Assembly (NCBI GenBank): GCA_018057925.1
Contig: JAGPCT010000024.1
Coordinates: forward strand, 1-47,304
DNA length: 47,304 nucleotides
Origin: Saprospiraceae bacterium
GTDB lineage: Bacteria; Bacteroidota; Bacteroidia; Chitinophagales; Saprospiraceae
Direction of reading: 5' to 3'
Shown here: positions 36,168-45,275 of the stretch, piece by piece
Position numbering within the stretch: position 1 is the first letter of the stretch
Layout: each line of letters starts with the position of its first letter
Position numbers and translations under genes: made by a program
The notes under the pieces: model-generated
What the model was told of the DNA's origin: nothing
The model's database searches: none
What the model saw: only the letters and a program-made list of their open reading frames with translations

Positions 36168-37252
36168 ACACTTAGGGTTAATTTTGAATTATAAAAACCA
36201 TCTTTGATATAAGTCTCTAAAGCATAACGATTATCACTCCAGAGTTCCAATCGTCGTTTTAGATTAGATAGACCGACACCATGAGGATTTTTATTTAAAG
36301 TTTTACCTTCGTTCAATTCTTCATAGGTATTCTTTACAATGATGTTTAGTGTAGTATTATTTGACTTGTAAATATTGATGTGTATCTTATTATCCTGTGG
36401 ATACTTAAAGTGGGATTTATGCTTGAAGGCATTCTCAATCAATGGCAAAATCATAAGGGGAGGAATATAGAAACCTTGCAATCCGTACCCAAGAACAAAT
36501 CTTACATCAAATCCTTCTTCTAACCGATTTGACTGTATATTGACATAACTTTCTACATAACGGATTTCTTTTTCTATTTCAATTTTGTCTTGAGCACACT
36601 CGTATAGCTGATAATATAGAAGATTGACAAAGGTATCCACCGCCTTATTAACACTTGTGTCTTCATTCTCAATGCTTCTTTTTATTTCATCCATCATGGA
36701 TAAAAGGAAGTCAGGATTGAGCTTGTCTCGCAAGTACGACATTTCGGATATTATCTTTTCATTCTCCACGTTTATGGTTTGAACTTCAAGCTTCTTTTTA
36801 CTGTAAAATATTCGGATTGCACCACTAGTAAAAATGATTAAAACAAAATTCCATGAAAAAAAATAAAGGTAATACAAACAATCAGCCGATTCATTGATTA
36901 TGACTTCCCTAACTGAATGATATTCACCAAATGCAGATGGGTATAACATCATAATAATATAAATACAAACAACAACGCACAACATTGCGCCCAGTCCTAT
37001 ATTAAATAGAACTCCAAATACAAGTAGGGTAAATTTTCTTTGATATAGTAAGTGTGGAACAAGGAAATTGTCCGTAATAAAGTAAGCAGGTAGAGAACAA
37101 ATAAAAACTCCCGAAAAAAACAAGAAAAACTCAGACCAATTAGATACCGGAACATAGATGGCTACAATAACCAATCCACTGTATAACCCAATAGCAATCA
37201 AATTTAACATCAATTTCAGAATAAAATTGGTGCGTGCTTGATCTTTTTTCAT
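36164..37252 (-). CDS. LytS-like kinase subunit with intact ATPase but no acceptor His
   Basis: 362 residues. About four membrane helices (about 11-150) and a linker. At the position of PHFLFN it reads NPDFLLSMM, with Asp181 replacing the phospho-acceptor His. The following LLYYQLYECA motif is kept. The ATPase domain is complete: N-box PLIENAFKH (270-278), VKNTYEE, and G-box GVGLSNLKRRL (325-335). It should bind ATP yet have no residue to autophosphorylate; first gene of the three-gene operon. Complementary to the next gene (see findings). Confidence 0.88.
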   Translation of the reverse strand: MKKDQARTNFILKLMLNLIAIGLYSGLVIVAIYVPVSNWSEFFLFFSGVFICSLPAYFITDNFLVPHLLYQRKFTLLVFGVLFNIGLGAMLCVVVCIYIIMMLYPSAFGEYHSVREVIINESADCLYYLYFFSWNFVLIIFTSGAIRIFYSKKKLEVQTINVENEKIISEMSYLRDKLNPDFLLSMMDEIKRSIENEDTSVNKAVDTFVNLLYYQLYECAQDKIEIEKEIRYVESYVNIQSNRLEEGFDVRFVLGYGLQGFYIPPLMILPLIENAFKHKSHFKYPQDNKIHINIYKSNNTTLNIIVKNTYEELNEGKTLNKNPHGVGLSNLKRRLELWSDNRYALETYIKDGFYNSKLTLSV

Positions 37253-37339
37253 GCGCCAATTTAATCAAAAACTTTTACAATTTTATTTGGCTGCCGTTTT
37301 TGACCACTATATTGTGAATATTCGATCTACTATCTCGAA

Positions 37340-38377
37340 CTACTTCCCTTCAAAATGTTTTTTTACAACCGGAATTACTTTGGTTCCATACATTTCAATT
37401 GTTTTCATCAGTTGGGCGTGAGTAGGTCCACCTACATCCAGATGGGCAATATATTGTTTAATACCAAACAACTCAAGGGTTTTGATAATTTTCTCAGCAA
37501 CATACTCTGGTTCGCCCATATACAGTGCGCCATTGGGGCTCATTCCTGCCTGAAATGATGCCGGTGAATAATTGCTGCCCCATCCTCTTTCCTGGCCTAA
37601 CTTATTCATGGCACGTGCATAAAGCGGATAATATGTGTCCAAAATAGAAGATGCAGAATCAGCGATAAAGGTATGCGAATGTACACCAATCTTCATTTCT
37701 TCCTGATTGTGTCCGGCTTTTTCATATACCTCTTTGTAGCCATCTATGAGTGGTTTAAATTGGGCCGGATTACCGCCAATGATAGCGAATACTATGGGCA
37801 GTCCCATATTAGCAGCCCTCAACACGGACGAAGGCGTCCCACCCACAGCAATGGATATAGGGAGAGGCCTTTCCTGTCGCGGATAAATAGTTTGACTTCT
37901 AATCTCCGGGCGAAACCGACCTTTCCAATTAATCACTTCCTCATCTCTAAGGGTAATCAATAGATTAAGTTTTTCTTCAAAAAGCTCATTGTAATCTTGT
38001 AAATTATATCCAAACAATGGAAATGATTCAATAAAACTCCCTCTACCAGCCATCATCTCAACACGGTGTCCGGAAATCAAGTCCAACATAACATAATCTT
38101 GAAAAAGTTTAACCGGATCAGCTGAACTAATCACGTTAACACCACTCGTCAAACGGATATTCTTAGTGACAGTGGCAAGTGCAGCAAGCATAATTTCAGG
38201 TGACGACACAGCATAATCCTCCCGATGATGTTCTCCCATTGCAAAGGAGTCAATACCCAATTCATCAGCAAGTTGAACCTCTTCTACGATCTCCTTTAAT
38301 CGTTCGGATGGGTTCTGGTAACGCATAGTTTGAGGATTGAAGTTCAAGTCACCAAACATACCTATTCCTAATTCCAT
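37340..38377 (-). CDS. LLM class flavin-dependent oxidoreductase
   Basis: 345 residues, a TIM-barrel bacterial luciferase-like monooxygenase: LADELGIDSFAMGEHHREDY, LTSGVNVISSADPVKLFQDY, RVEMMAGRGSFIESFPLFG and PISIAVGGTPSSVLRAA. Uses reduced FMN; substrate unknown. Same strand as the kinase operon (87 bp upstream of it) and separated from pfkA by element B2, so probably its own transcript. Confidence 0.88.
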   Translation of the reverse strand: MELGIGMFGDLNFNPQTMRYQNPSERLKEIVEEVQLADELGIDSFAMGEHHREDYAVSSPEIMLAALATVTKNIRLTSGVNVISSADPVKLFQDYVMLDLISGHRVEMMAGRGSFIESFPLFGYNLQDYNELFEEKLNLLITLRDEEVINWKGRFRPEIRSQTIYPRQERPLPISIAVGGTPSSVLRAANMGLPIVFAIIGGNPAQFKPLIDGYKEVYEKAGHNQEEMKIGVHSHTFIADSASSILDTYYPLYARAMNKLGQERGWGSNYSPASFQAGMSPNGALYMGEPEYVAEKIIKTLELFGIKQYIAHLDVGGPTHAQLMKTIEMYGTKVIPVVKKHFEGK

Positions 38378-38580
38378 GTTATTCTTTTTTTTCCTTAGAG
38401 GGATATATTATAGATTTTATTTATCACTATCAATCAACTTTTACTCCGGTCATTCAACCATCTATTCCACTCCGATGACATTCATAGTTTTTATTTACTC
38501 AAATTCTTCATTTAGGGTAATACGGAATTGGGTTTATGCCCGTGTTAGTATATTTGGTAAATGAAAAGCCAATATCCTGA
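38378..38580. other. Intergenic region upstream of the LLM gene
   Basis: About 200 bp of A+T-rich DNA next to element B2. No clear Bacteroidota -7/-33 pair and no gene seen. Confidence 0.5.
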
Positions 38581-38735
38581 TTAAACCCGAATTCTGCAGT
38601 AAAGGTTTTGAAAAACCTTATAGTGCTGATTATGAGGGACGTCCCGATGTACGAATAGTTTCAATGGTTTCTGTAAACCATTGAATACGAGTCGTAAATC
38701 GATTCCGCATTTATCTAAAGCGGAATTTGGATTAA
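38581..38735 (-). mobile_element. Palindromic element family B, copy B2 (155 bp)
   Basis: Bounded by TTAA (38581-38584 and 38732-38735); ends TTAAACCCGAATTCTGCAGT and, on the other side, GCGGAATTTGGATTAA. Internal hairpins AAGGTTTTGAAAAACCTT, GGGACGTCCC and CAATGGTTTCTGTAAACCATTG. Reverse-complement match to B1 along its full length. Its outer TTAA supplies the TAA stop codon of pfkA. Confidence 0.8.
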
Positions 38736-39709
38736 ATAGCTAAAATATTGGCTAATTTGATAAAATCATCATTAAAAATCTTGGGCTGCGCCAATGCTGC
38801 ATGAATGGGTGTAAAGACAACTTTATTGTTGATAACACCCGCCATAACACCTCTTTCGCCATTCATCAAACCATAGATGGCAGCATAGCCAAGTCTGCTA
38901 CTGAGTACTCTATCTTGACAAGAGGGTGCACCGCCACGTTGTAAGTGACCTATCACCGTTACCTTGGCATCCACATTATTAATATGTTCCAATACCTTCT
39001 TGGCGACATCTTGAGCTCCGCCTAAGTGACAACCTTCAGCGACAATGATTATCGAGAAGAGCTTGTCTCGTTTGTGTGCCTTCTTTAAAGTATGTATTAA
39101 TTCATCTAAATTGGCATCTATTTCAGGAACCAATACATTACCGGCTCCACTTGCTATACCGGTGTACATAGCAATATGACCGCAATGGCGACCCATAACT
39201 TCAACAAAAAACAAACGATTGTGTGAGTCAGCAGTATCCCTTATTTTATCTACCGCTTCAATAGCTGTATTAATGGCTGTATCAAACCCAATAGTATAAT
39301 CTGTTCCGGATAAATCATTGTCTATAGTGCCCGGAATGCCGATAACAGGAATATCAAATTCATCCATAAAGCATGCTGCTCCCGCCAATGTACCATTGCC
39401 ACCAATGACGACAAGGGCATCAATATCATTTGCCACCAGTGTTTCATAAGCCATTTGACGACCTTCAGGTGTCATAAAACGCTCACTACGAGAGGTTTTT
39501 AAAATAGTCCCGCCTCTCTGTATAATGTTGCCCACATCGCCTTTCTCCAACCGCTTGAGTTTACCATCTATCAGACCCTCATAACCATTCATAAAGCCGT
39601 AAATATGCAAATCATAATAAATCGCAGCTCTTGCAGTAGCTCTTATTGCAGCATTCATTCCCGGTGAATCCCCACCTGATGTTAATACACCAACTCTTTT
39701 TATCATCAA
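38732..39709 (-). CDS. pfkA: 6-phosphofructokinase
   Basis: 325 residues, the usual bacterial PfkA length. TSGGDSPGMNAAIR, RGGTILKTSRSERF, PGTIDNDLSGTDYTIGFDTA (catalytic D130), VEVMGRHCGH and HLQRGGAPSCQDR. The nucleotide-site motif reads GGNGT (103-107): Gly106 indicates ATP rather than pyrophosphate, but Asn105 stands where most ATP enzymes have the Mg-contacting Asp of GGDG. Phosphorylates fructose 6-phosphate. 8 bp after the sugar-kinase gene, so co-transcribed with it. Confidence 0.93.
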   Translation of the reverse strand: MMIKRVGVLTSGGDSPGMNAAIRATARAAIYYDLHIYGFMNGYEGLIDGKLKRLEKGDVGNIIQRGGTILKTSRSERFMTPEGRQMAYETLVANDIDALVVIGGNGTLAGAACFMDEFDIPVIGIPGTIDNDLSGTDYTIGFDTAINTAIEAVDKIRDTADSHNRLFFVEVMGRHCGHIAMYTGIASGAGNVLVPEIDANLDELIHTLKKAHKRDKLFSIIIVAEGCHLGGAQDVAKKVLEHINNVDAKVTVIGHLQRGGAPSCQDRVLSSRLGYAAIYGLMNGERGVMAGVINNKVVFTPIHAALAQPKIFNDDFIKLANILAI

Positions 39710-39717
39710 TTAAATAA

Positions 39718-40563
39718 TTATGGTTTAATCGGGTGATTGTGAAAATATACTAAATCATCGATCGGCTTTCGTATGACACTTCCCAACAGTAATCCGTGAT
39801 TTTCAAGAATAGATTTCAATTGGTCTTGCAAAAACCATGCTATACTCCCGACAAAATGACATCTATATTGTTTGGCTTGAAAATACTTTAACAAATGCCG
39901 TGTAACAAAATTTTCAAACTCTTGCCTTATCAAAGTATCTATAAATGGATGCTCTTTATGGTTCAATGCAAAATTGGCAAATGACGCAAGATAACTATTT
40001 GCTCCCGGCCTTTTGTATATGTTTTCCAAGAGCTCTTCTCGACTAAATCCATACAACTTTTCAAACTCCCCTTTCAGATCTTTCGGCATTTCCCGATAAT
40101 AATATGCCTGCAATATTCGCTTTCCCAGACTACTACCCGCTCCCTCATCACCGGCAATATAACCTAATGAGGGGATCTTATCCACCACGTCAGAACCATC
40201 ATACAAGCATGTAGAAGAGCCCGTACCCAGAATAGAGACAATACCTTTATCATATTGACATGTCGCTCTACAGGCGGCAATAAGATCAGAGTTTATTTCT
40301 ATTTTGTCTGTTTGAAGTAATGACTTTAATGTTACACTAAGCGAATGAATTATCATATCACCATGAACACCTGCACCATAATAAAAAACTTCAGAAATGG
40401 TATGCTTGTGAAGATTTAAGTCGGATTTGATAATCTGCTCTAAGTCCCACATACTATGTAGCGTAGGGTTAAACCCTCTGGTTTGAACTGCCTCTATATG
40501 CCCGTCCGGGCGTATTAAACGCCAATCTCCTTTTGTTCCACCGAGATCTACTACAATTTTCAC
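39718..40563 (-). CDS. BadF/BadG-type N-acetylglucosamine kinase family protein
   Basis: 281 residues of the ASKHA fold: phosphate-1 loop VVDLGGTKGDWRLI, phosphate-2 loop SILGTGSSTCLYDG, and GYIAGDEGAGSSLGKRIL, the pattern of Bacteroidota GlcNAc-kinase-like BadF ATPases. Probably phosphorylates an amino sugar from peptidoglycan or chitin recycling. The operon with pfkA supports a role in sugar catabolism. Confidence 0.85.
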   Translation of the reverse strand: MKIVVDLGGTKGDWRLIRPDGHIEAVQTRGFNPTLHSMWDLEQIIKSDLNLHKHTISEVFYYGAGVHGDMIIHSLSVTLKSLLQTDKIEINSDLIAACRATCQYDKGIVSILGTGSSTCLYDGSDVVDKIPSLGYIAGDEGAGSSLGKRILQAYYYREMPKDLKGEFEKLYGFSREELLENIYKRPGANSYLASFANFALNHKEHPFIDTLIRQEFENFVTRHLLKYFQAKQYRCHFVGSIAWFLQDQLKSILENHGLLLGSVIRKPIDDLVYFHNHPIKP

Positions 40564-40580
40564 AAATTCAAATTAACTGA

Positions 40581-40611
40581 CAAAATTAGTGTTTTATTTA
40601 CACTAAGCAAA
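40581..40611 (-). promoter_or_regulatory. Promoter of the sugar kinase-pfkA operon
   Basis: On the minus strand TTTG (40611-40608), 19 bp, TAATTTTG (40588-40581), 18 bp upstream of the kinase ATG. Full consensus match. Confidence 0.75.
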
Positions 40612-41001
40612 AATTTTTGAATAATTAGTAACTTCTTTATTAAATTCATTGGCAAAACTATACAACTGAACATACCCTATTTATCTTGATGCCTTGAGTC
40701 GAGATTTATTTTTGCTATTTGTTACAGAATATAAAAGCTGGAGTGTTTCTTATGACTCAAAATTGTATAACAATGTCCACGTGCTCTATTATAAGCTTAG
40801 TGGAAGCAATACTTGATAATGTTTGATTTGCAAAAGTATTTTTTAAGCAGGTAAGTTTTTATCTATGGAAAAACACTAAATTGAATACAAAAAGCAATGG
40901 TATAATCCATAAAATTCGGTACTGATTCAAATATTTCAACTAATTTTAAACTTATTATGTAAACATTCCCTAATTTTAAAATTCAAAATAATGTAAGGTA
41001 T
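40612..41001. other. Intergenic region before the M28 peptidase gene
   Basis: About 390 bp. One 48-codon open stretch (about 40673-40818, ending ...YYKLSGSNT) reads like protein but has no plausible start; it may be a fossil fragment. No repeats or structured RNA recognised. Confidence 0.4.
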
Positions 41002-42471
41002 ATGAAAAAAAACCTCCTAATAATAACGGTTTTCTTTATGACAACTTCTTATACATTGCTTACCGGGCAGCCATTAAAACCCATTTTTGAAAAAATTAAT
41101 GCTAATGTTTTACTACATGGAAGGGCTTATGAGAACCTTAAGGATATTACAGAAACCATCGGTCATCGACTTACCGGTAGTGACAACGGTCGGAGAGCGG
41201 AAGAATACGCTTATCGTCTATTTCAACAATACGGTTATAAAAATGTCAATTTTCAAGAATTTAAAACTGAGGCTTGGTCAAGAAAGTCAGTTTCTTTAAC
41301 AATCAAAGGAGGCTCCGCAAACAAAGATTATCCCGTCGTTTCACTGGCTCACTCACCGGTATCAGCGCATGTATCAGGCGACATTATCGATCTGGGTGAT
41401 GGTCTTACATCAGACTTTGAAGCCGCAGGCCCTAAGATTAAGGACAAAATCGTTCTTGCCAACATCAATATACGACTTACAGAAAATAAAGGCAAGTCTA
41501 ACCTTCACCGTTCCGAAAAAACAGCCCTTGCCATCCGCTATGGAGCCCGGGGAATCATACTTTCCAATGGAGCAAATGGAGGCGTCCTACTCACAGGTAC
41601 TGCTTCTGTCACCGGCAACCTCATCTCCATCCCGGCAGTGTGTGTTTCCCTTGAATCTGGCGAAGACATTAGAAAACAACTGCACGATGGCGTTCCACTT
41701 TCAGCCGAAATCAATATGGCCAATAAAAGTGAACTTACCACAGCTAGAAATATTATTGCGACTTTAGATGGAACGTCTCCCGACCTCAAAGACGAGACCA
41801 TCATAATAGGTGGACACCTCGACTCATGGGACCTCGCAACAGGAGCAATTGACAATGGTATCGGTTCATTTTCGGTTGTAGATATTGCAAGGGTATTTAA
41901 AAGTCTGCACTTAAAAACTAAAAGAACTATTCTCTTTGTTCTATTTATGGGAGAAGAACAAGGCTTACTTGGTTCAAAATACATGGTAAGTCAACTTGAA
42001 AAAGATAATAAAATCAAAAACGTCAAACTGATGATTAACTTGGATATGACAAACAATACCAGAGGTTTTAACGCCGGAGGTAATGATAGCCTCATGTCCA
42101 TCATGACGAGCATCGGCACTATAATGCGCCAAGTGGATACCACTTACGCCAACGATATATCTTCTTCTCTAGGACTTCATAGCGATCATCAACCTTTTAT
42201 GCTTGCCGGCGTCCCGGTATCTTCATCCAATGGTAAGTTGCCTCCGGGCGCATGGGGCTGCTATCACGCAGATTGCGACCACTTCAACCTGGTTATAAAA
42301 GACCAACTAAACAACAATGTACGTTATATCGCCATGATGCTGTATGCCCTTGCTAATGAGGATAAATTACCGGTATATTATCGCAATTCGGATGAAACGA
42401 AAGATCTTATGATTCAATACAAGCTCAAGGATGAACTCATTCTCGGTAACGAATGGCACTGGGCGAAATAA
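41002..42471 (+). CDS. Secreted M28 family metallopeptidase
   Basis: 489 residues. Signal peptide ending near TLLTGQ, a PA-like insert (about 110-240, GARGIILSNGANGG), and the M28 two-zinc site: H272 and D274 in GGHLDSWD, D284 in AIDNG, catalytic E318-E319 in MGEEQG, Asp in LMINLDMTNN and His in CYHADCDHFN. Resembles carboxypeptidase Q-like aminopeptidases. Periplasmic or secreted peptide degradation. No T9SS domain. Confidence 0.9.
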   Translation: MKKNLLIITVFFMTTSYTLLTGQPLKPIFEKINANVLLHGRAYENLKDITETIGHRLTGSDNGRRAEEYAYRLFQQYGYKNVNFQEFKTEAWSRKSVSLTIKGGSANKDYPVVSLAHSPVSAHVSGDIIDLGDGLTSDFEAAGPKIKDKIVLANINIRLTENKGKSNLHRSEKTALAIRYGARGIILSNGANGGVLLTGTASVTGNLISIPAVCVSLESGEDIRKQLHDGVPLSAEINMANKSELTTARNIIATLDGTSPDLKDETIIIGGHLDSWDLATGAIDNGIGSFSVVDIARVFKSLHLKTKRTILFVLFMGEEQGLLGSKYMVSQLEKDNKIKNVKLMINLDMTNNTRGFNAGGNDSLMSIMTSIGTIMRQVDTTYANDISSSLGLHSDHQPFMLAGVPVSSSNGKLPPGAWGCYHADCDHFNLVIKDQLNNNVRYIAMMLYALANEDKLPVYYRNSDETKDLMIQYKLKDELILGNEWHWAK

Positions 42472-42529
42472 AACAATACAAGAATCGGACTAGTGACCTG
42501 TTATTTTTTAATATTATTTTTCAATACAA

Positions 42530-43450
42530 ATGAGGGCTCTTGTCATTTCCGGCGGTGGTAGCAGGGGCGCATTTGCCGGAGGCGTAGCAGAATATTTGAT
42601 CAACCAATTGGGCTACAAATATGATATCTGGGTCGGCACTTCTACCGGCAGCCTCTTACTATGTCACCTTGCGCTGGACAAAGTCGAAAAAATTAAACAA
42701 GTCTTTACCTCCGTTAGCCCAAATGATATTTTTAGCCTCAACCCATTCATCGTCCGACCGGATGGCGATTCATACAAAGTTAAAATCAATCACATCAATG
42801 TCATACGTCAATTTATTTTAGGGCGAAAAACATTTGGCGAAAGTTTCAAATTAAAAAAACTCATCTTAGAAAAATTGACAGAAGAAGAGTTTGAAAACTT
42901 AAAATCTTCCGCCAATGAAGTTGTAGTGACTGTGGCTAATCTCAGCCTCAACCAAGTTGAATACAAGTCAATTAAAGATTATAATTATCGCGAATTTTGC
43001 GAATGGATATGGACTTCTTGCAACTTTGTCCCCTTCATGAGTTTAAACGAAAAAAACGGCTATGAATATGCCGACGGAGGCTTTGGCTCAAAAGTCCCCA
43101 TCGAAGAGGCGATACACTTGGGAGCTAAGACCATTGACGTCATCATTCTTGATTCGGAGATGGCAGGGACCAACTTACTTCCGTCAAAAAATGTTTTCTC
43201 CTTATTGACACACCTCAACCTGTATATGGCTGAAAGGATTTCAAGGCAAAATATACGCATCGGAAAGTTAATCGCTCGAACCAAAGATGTTACACTCAAT
43301 TTTTATTACACACCCACCTCCGTAACAGCCCACTCATCTTCCCTTATATTTAATCCTGTAAAGATGAAAATATGGTGGGATTTGGGTTATCATTACGCAC
43401 AAGCCCGAAATGAATCATCCAATGAGATTAGAAATAGCCAAAAAGAATAA
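42530..43450 (+). CDS. Patatin-like phospholipase
   Basis: 306 residues. Oxyanion loop SGGGSRGAF (7-15), nucleophile Ser38 in VGTSTGS and the dyad Asp182 in EYADGGFGSKVP, in the usual order. No signal peptide, so a cytoplasmic or exported-by-other-route lipid acyl hydrolase. Lies 58 bp after the M28 gene and 42 bp before the Ig-like lipoprotein gene on the same strand. Confidence 0.9.
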   Translation: MRALVISGGGSRGAFAGGVAEYLINQLGYKYDIWVGTSTGSLLLCHLALDKVEKIKQVFTSVSPNDIFSLNPFIVRPDGDSYKVKINHINVIRQFILGRKTFGESFKLKKLILEKLTEEEFENLKSSANEVVVTVANLSLNQVEYKSIKDYNYREFCEWIWTSCNFVPFMSLNEKNGYEYADGGFGSKVPIEEAIHLGAKTIDVIILDSEMAGTNLLPSKNVFSLLTHLNLYMAERISRQNIRIGKLIARTKDVTLNFYYTPTSVTAHSSSLIFNPVKMKIWWDLGYHYAQARNESSNEIRNSQKE

Positions 43451-43492
43451 TAAACAATTCGAATACCCTATCTTTGCCCTTGAATATAACCT

Positions 43493-45121
43493 ATGAAATT
43501 GACGATTCGATTTTCTTATTTCTTTTACTTATTTATTTGGATTTCTTGTGCACGTCCAGTACAACCCACCGGCGGACCCAAAGACACAACTCCGCCTCAA
43601 CTCAAAAAAGAGAAAAGTTCTGCTTTTAACCTAACCCACTTCACAAAGCAAAACCTCATTTTTAACTTTGATGAATTTTTAATTTTAGACAAAGCCGAAC
43701 AACAAATTCTCATCAGCCCACCCCTACAGTACAAACCCACTGTCAAAATAAAAGACAAAGCCGTGCTATTCGCCTTTGACGACAGAGAAGAACTCAAGCC
43801 CAACACAACCTATATCATCAACTTTGGCGAATCTGTCAAAGATTATACAGAAGGAAATGTTGTCCCAGACTTCAGATACGTTTTTAGTACAGGCGATGTA
43901 ATCGATTCCTTAGAGTTACAAGCCATTATCGTGGATGCCGCTACGGGTAAGCCATCGGACAATACGCTCCTTATGTTGTATAGAGACTTTTCCGACAGTG
44001 TCGTCTATAAGATTCTCCCTGACTATGCAGGTCGCTCCAACAAAAATGGCGAAGTCTTCTTACACAACTTGAAAGCTGGCCTCTATCAAGCAGTAGCCTT
44101 GAAAGACGATAACCTCAATTATAAATACGACTTGACCAATGAAAAAGCCGGATTCGTCAGAGATACAATTGCCCTTCCATTTTCAGGCAAACCGCTTAAA
44201 ATTCAGGTATTCAGCAAAGAAATTCCCCCTAAAATCACTTCGGTGGACAGCACTTCCAATCAAAGAATCCGCTTTGTTGTCGACCCATCTACTGCAGGGT
44301 TTAAAATCAGATCTCTGGATGACAAGTTGCAACCAAGAATCAAGATTGGTGAACAATTGATCGATGTATATTATGGCGACACATTGAGGCAAGTCAACCT
44401 TGAAATCACCAAACCGGGATTTAAACCTGATACCATCCGACAAAAACTCTCACCCAAATGGGCTGATAGGAAAGTTAGACTGGCAGAAGAAAGAACTGAG
44501 ATAAAAACCTTCCCCTATATACCCGGCAAACCGGTAAGACTTAACTTTAACTCAGGGATTTATTCGTTCCATAAAGAGCTAATGCAACTCTCCACACAAC
44601 GAGACACCATACCTCTGGACTTTTCAGCCACTGTTGACTCTTTAAATCAAAATAATATCTTGATAAAAAGCAATTGGCTTGCTGATACATCCTATGTTTT
44701 AAAAATGATTCCGGGCGCACTTAAAGACCTGTTAGGGAATGAAAATGATTCGTTACTAATACGTTTCAAAATCATAGATCCCACCACTTTGAGTTCGATA
44801 GTCTTGCAGATTGATAGCTTAAATGCGTCTTTTGACTACATAATTCAATTAGTCAAATCAAATGAAATATGGAAAAAATGGCATTTGAGCGATACCAATA
44901 GTTTTAAAACCGATGTGGAAGGTCTGCCGGCTGAATCCTATCAAATCGACATCTTAGAAGATCGCAATAAAAATGGGAAAATAGACAAAGGGAGCTTTAT
45001 CTTAAAGGAAGATCCCGAAAATATCTATAGCCGCAAACTTGAGCCTTTGCGCCAAAATTGGAGTATCGAAGTTATTATCAACATGAATGATTTTAAATCA
45101 AATTCCACATTAGACAAATGA
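43493..45121 (+). CDS. Lipoprotein with bacterial Ig-like (Big_5) domains
   Basis: 542 residues. Lipobox WISC (Cys about 19), then the Bacteroidota hallmark RPVQPTGGPKDTTPP and an SbsA/Big_5 Ig domain (about 45-130, LKPNTTYIINFGESVKDYTEGN). A transthyretin-like region follows (about 138-230), then a second Big_5-like region (about 340-430, LADTSYVLKMIPGALKDLLGN) and a C-terminal domain with DILEDRNKNGKIDKG. Family widespread in Bacteroidota, function unknown, possibly an outer-membrane structural or gliding-related protein. Confidence 0.85.
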   Translation: MKLTIRFSYFFYLFIWISCARPVQPTGGPKDTTPPQLKKEKSSAFNLTHFTKQNLIFNFDEFLILDKAEQQILISPPLQYKPTVKIKDKAVLFAFDDREELKPNTTYIINFGESVKDYTEGNVVPDFRYVFSTGDVIDSLELQAIIVDAATGKPSDNTLLMLYRDFSDSVVYKILPDYAGRSNKNGEVFLHNLKAGLYQAVALKDDNLNYKYDLTNEKAGFVRDTIALPFSGKPLKIQVFSKEIPPKITSVDSTSNQRIRFVVDPSTAGFKIRSLDDKLQPRIKIGEQLIDVYYGDTLRQVNLEITKPGFKPDTIRQKLSPKWADRKVRLAEERTEIKTFPYIPGKPVRLNFNSGIYSFHKELMQLSTQRDTIPLDFSATVDSLNQNNILIKSNWLADTSYVLKMIPGALKDLLGNENDSLLIRFKIIDPTTLSSIVLQIDSLNASFDYIIQLVKSNEIWKKWHLSDTNSFKTDVEGLPAESYQIDILEDRNKNGKIDKGSFILKEDPENIYSRKLEPLRQNWSIEVIINMNDFKSNSTLDK

Positions 45122-45233
45122 GAAATCGATGTACAAGTGGACATCGGAGCTTCCCTCAAATTGAAAATTAGCGACAATCAAGTCCTCTTTTCTTGCACAA
45201 GGTGTATGATTTTTCATAAAGCATTATTTCTTT

Positions 45234-45265
45234 TTTCAAAGTATAACAAAATGATATTACATTTG
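45234..45265 (+). promoter_or_regulatory. Promoter of the polyprenyl diphosphate synthase gene
   Basis: TTTC (45234-45237, one mismatch to TTTG), 20 bp, TACATTTG (45258-45265), 10 bp before the ATG at 45276. Confidence 0.55.
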
Positions 45266-45275
45266 CAGCCAAACG

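Noticed and set aside
36164-37252. First LytS-like gene as a decaying pseudogene
   Set aside because: The frame is intact over 362 codons, membrane helices and ATP-binding boxes are kept, and overlaps with the next gene are precise; loss of only the acceptor His points to specialisation.
38521-38570. A further family A copy (TACGGAATTGG ... TTTGGTA)
   Set aside because: Only the last bases agree; the AGTCCAA arms and central palindrome are missing.
42530-45121. Patatin plus Ig-like lipoprotein as one T9SS-type patatin fusion
   Set aside because: Two separate genes with a stop and a 42-bp gap; neither carries a sorting domain.
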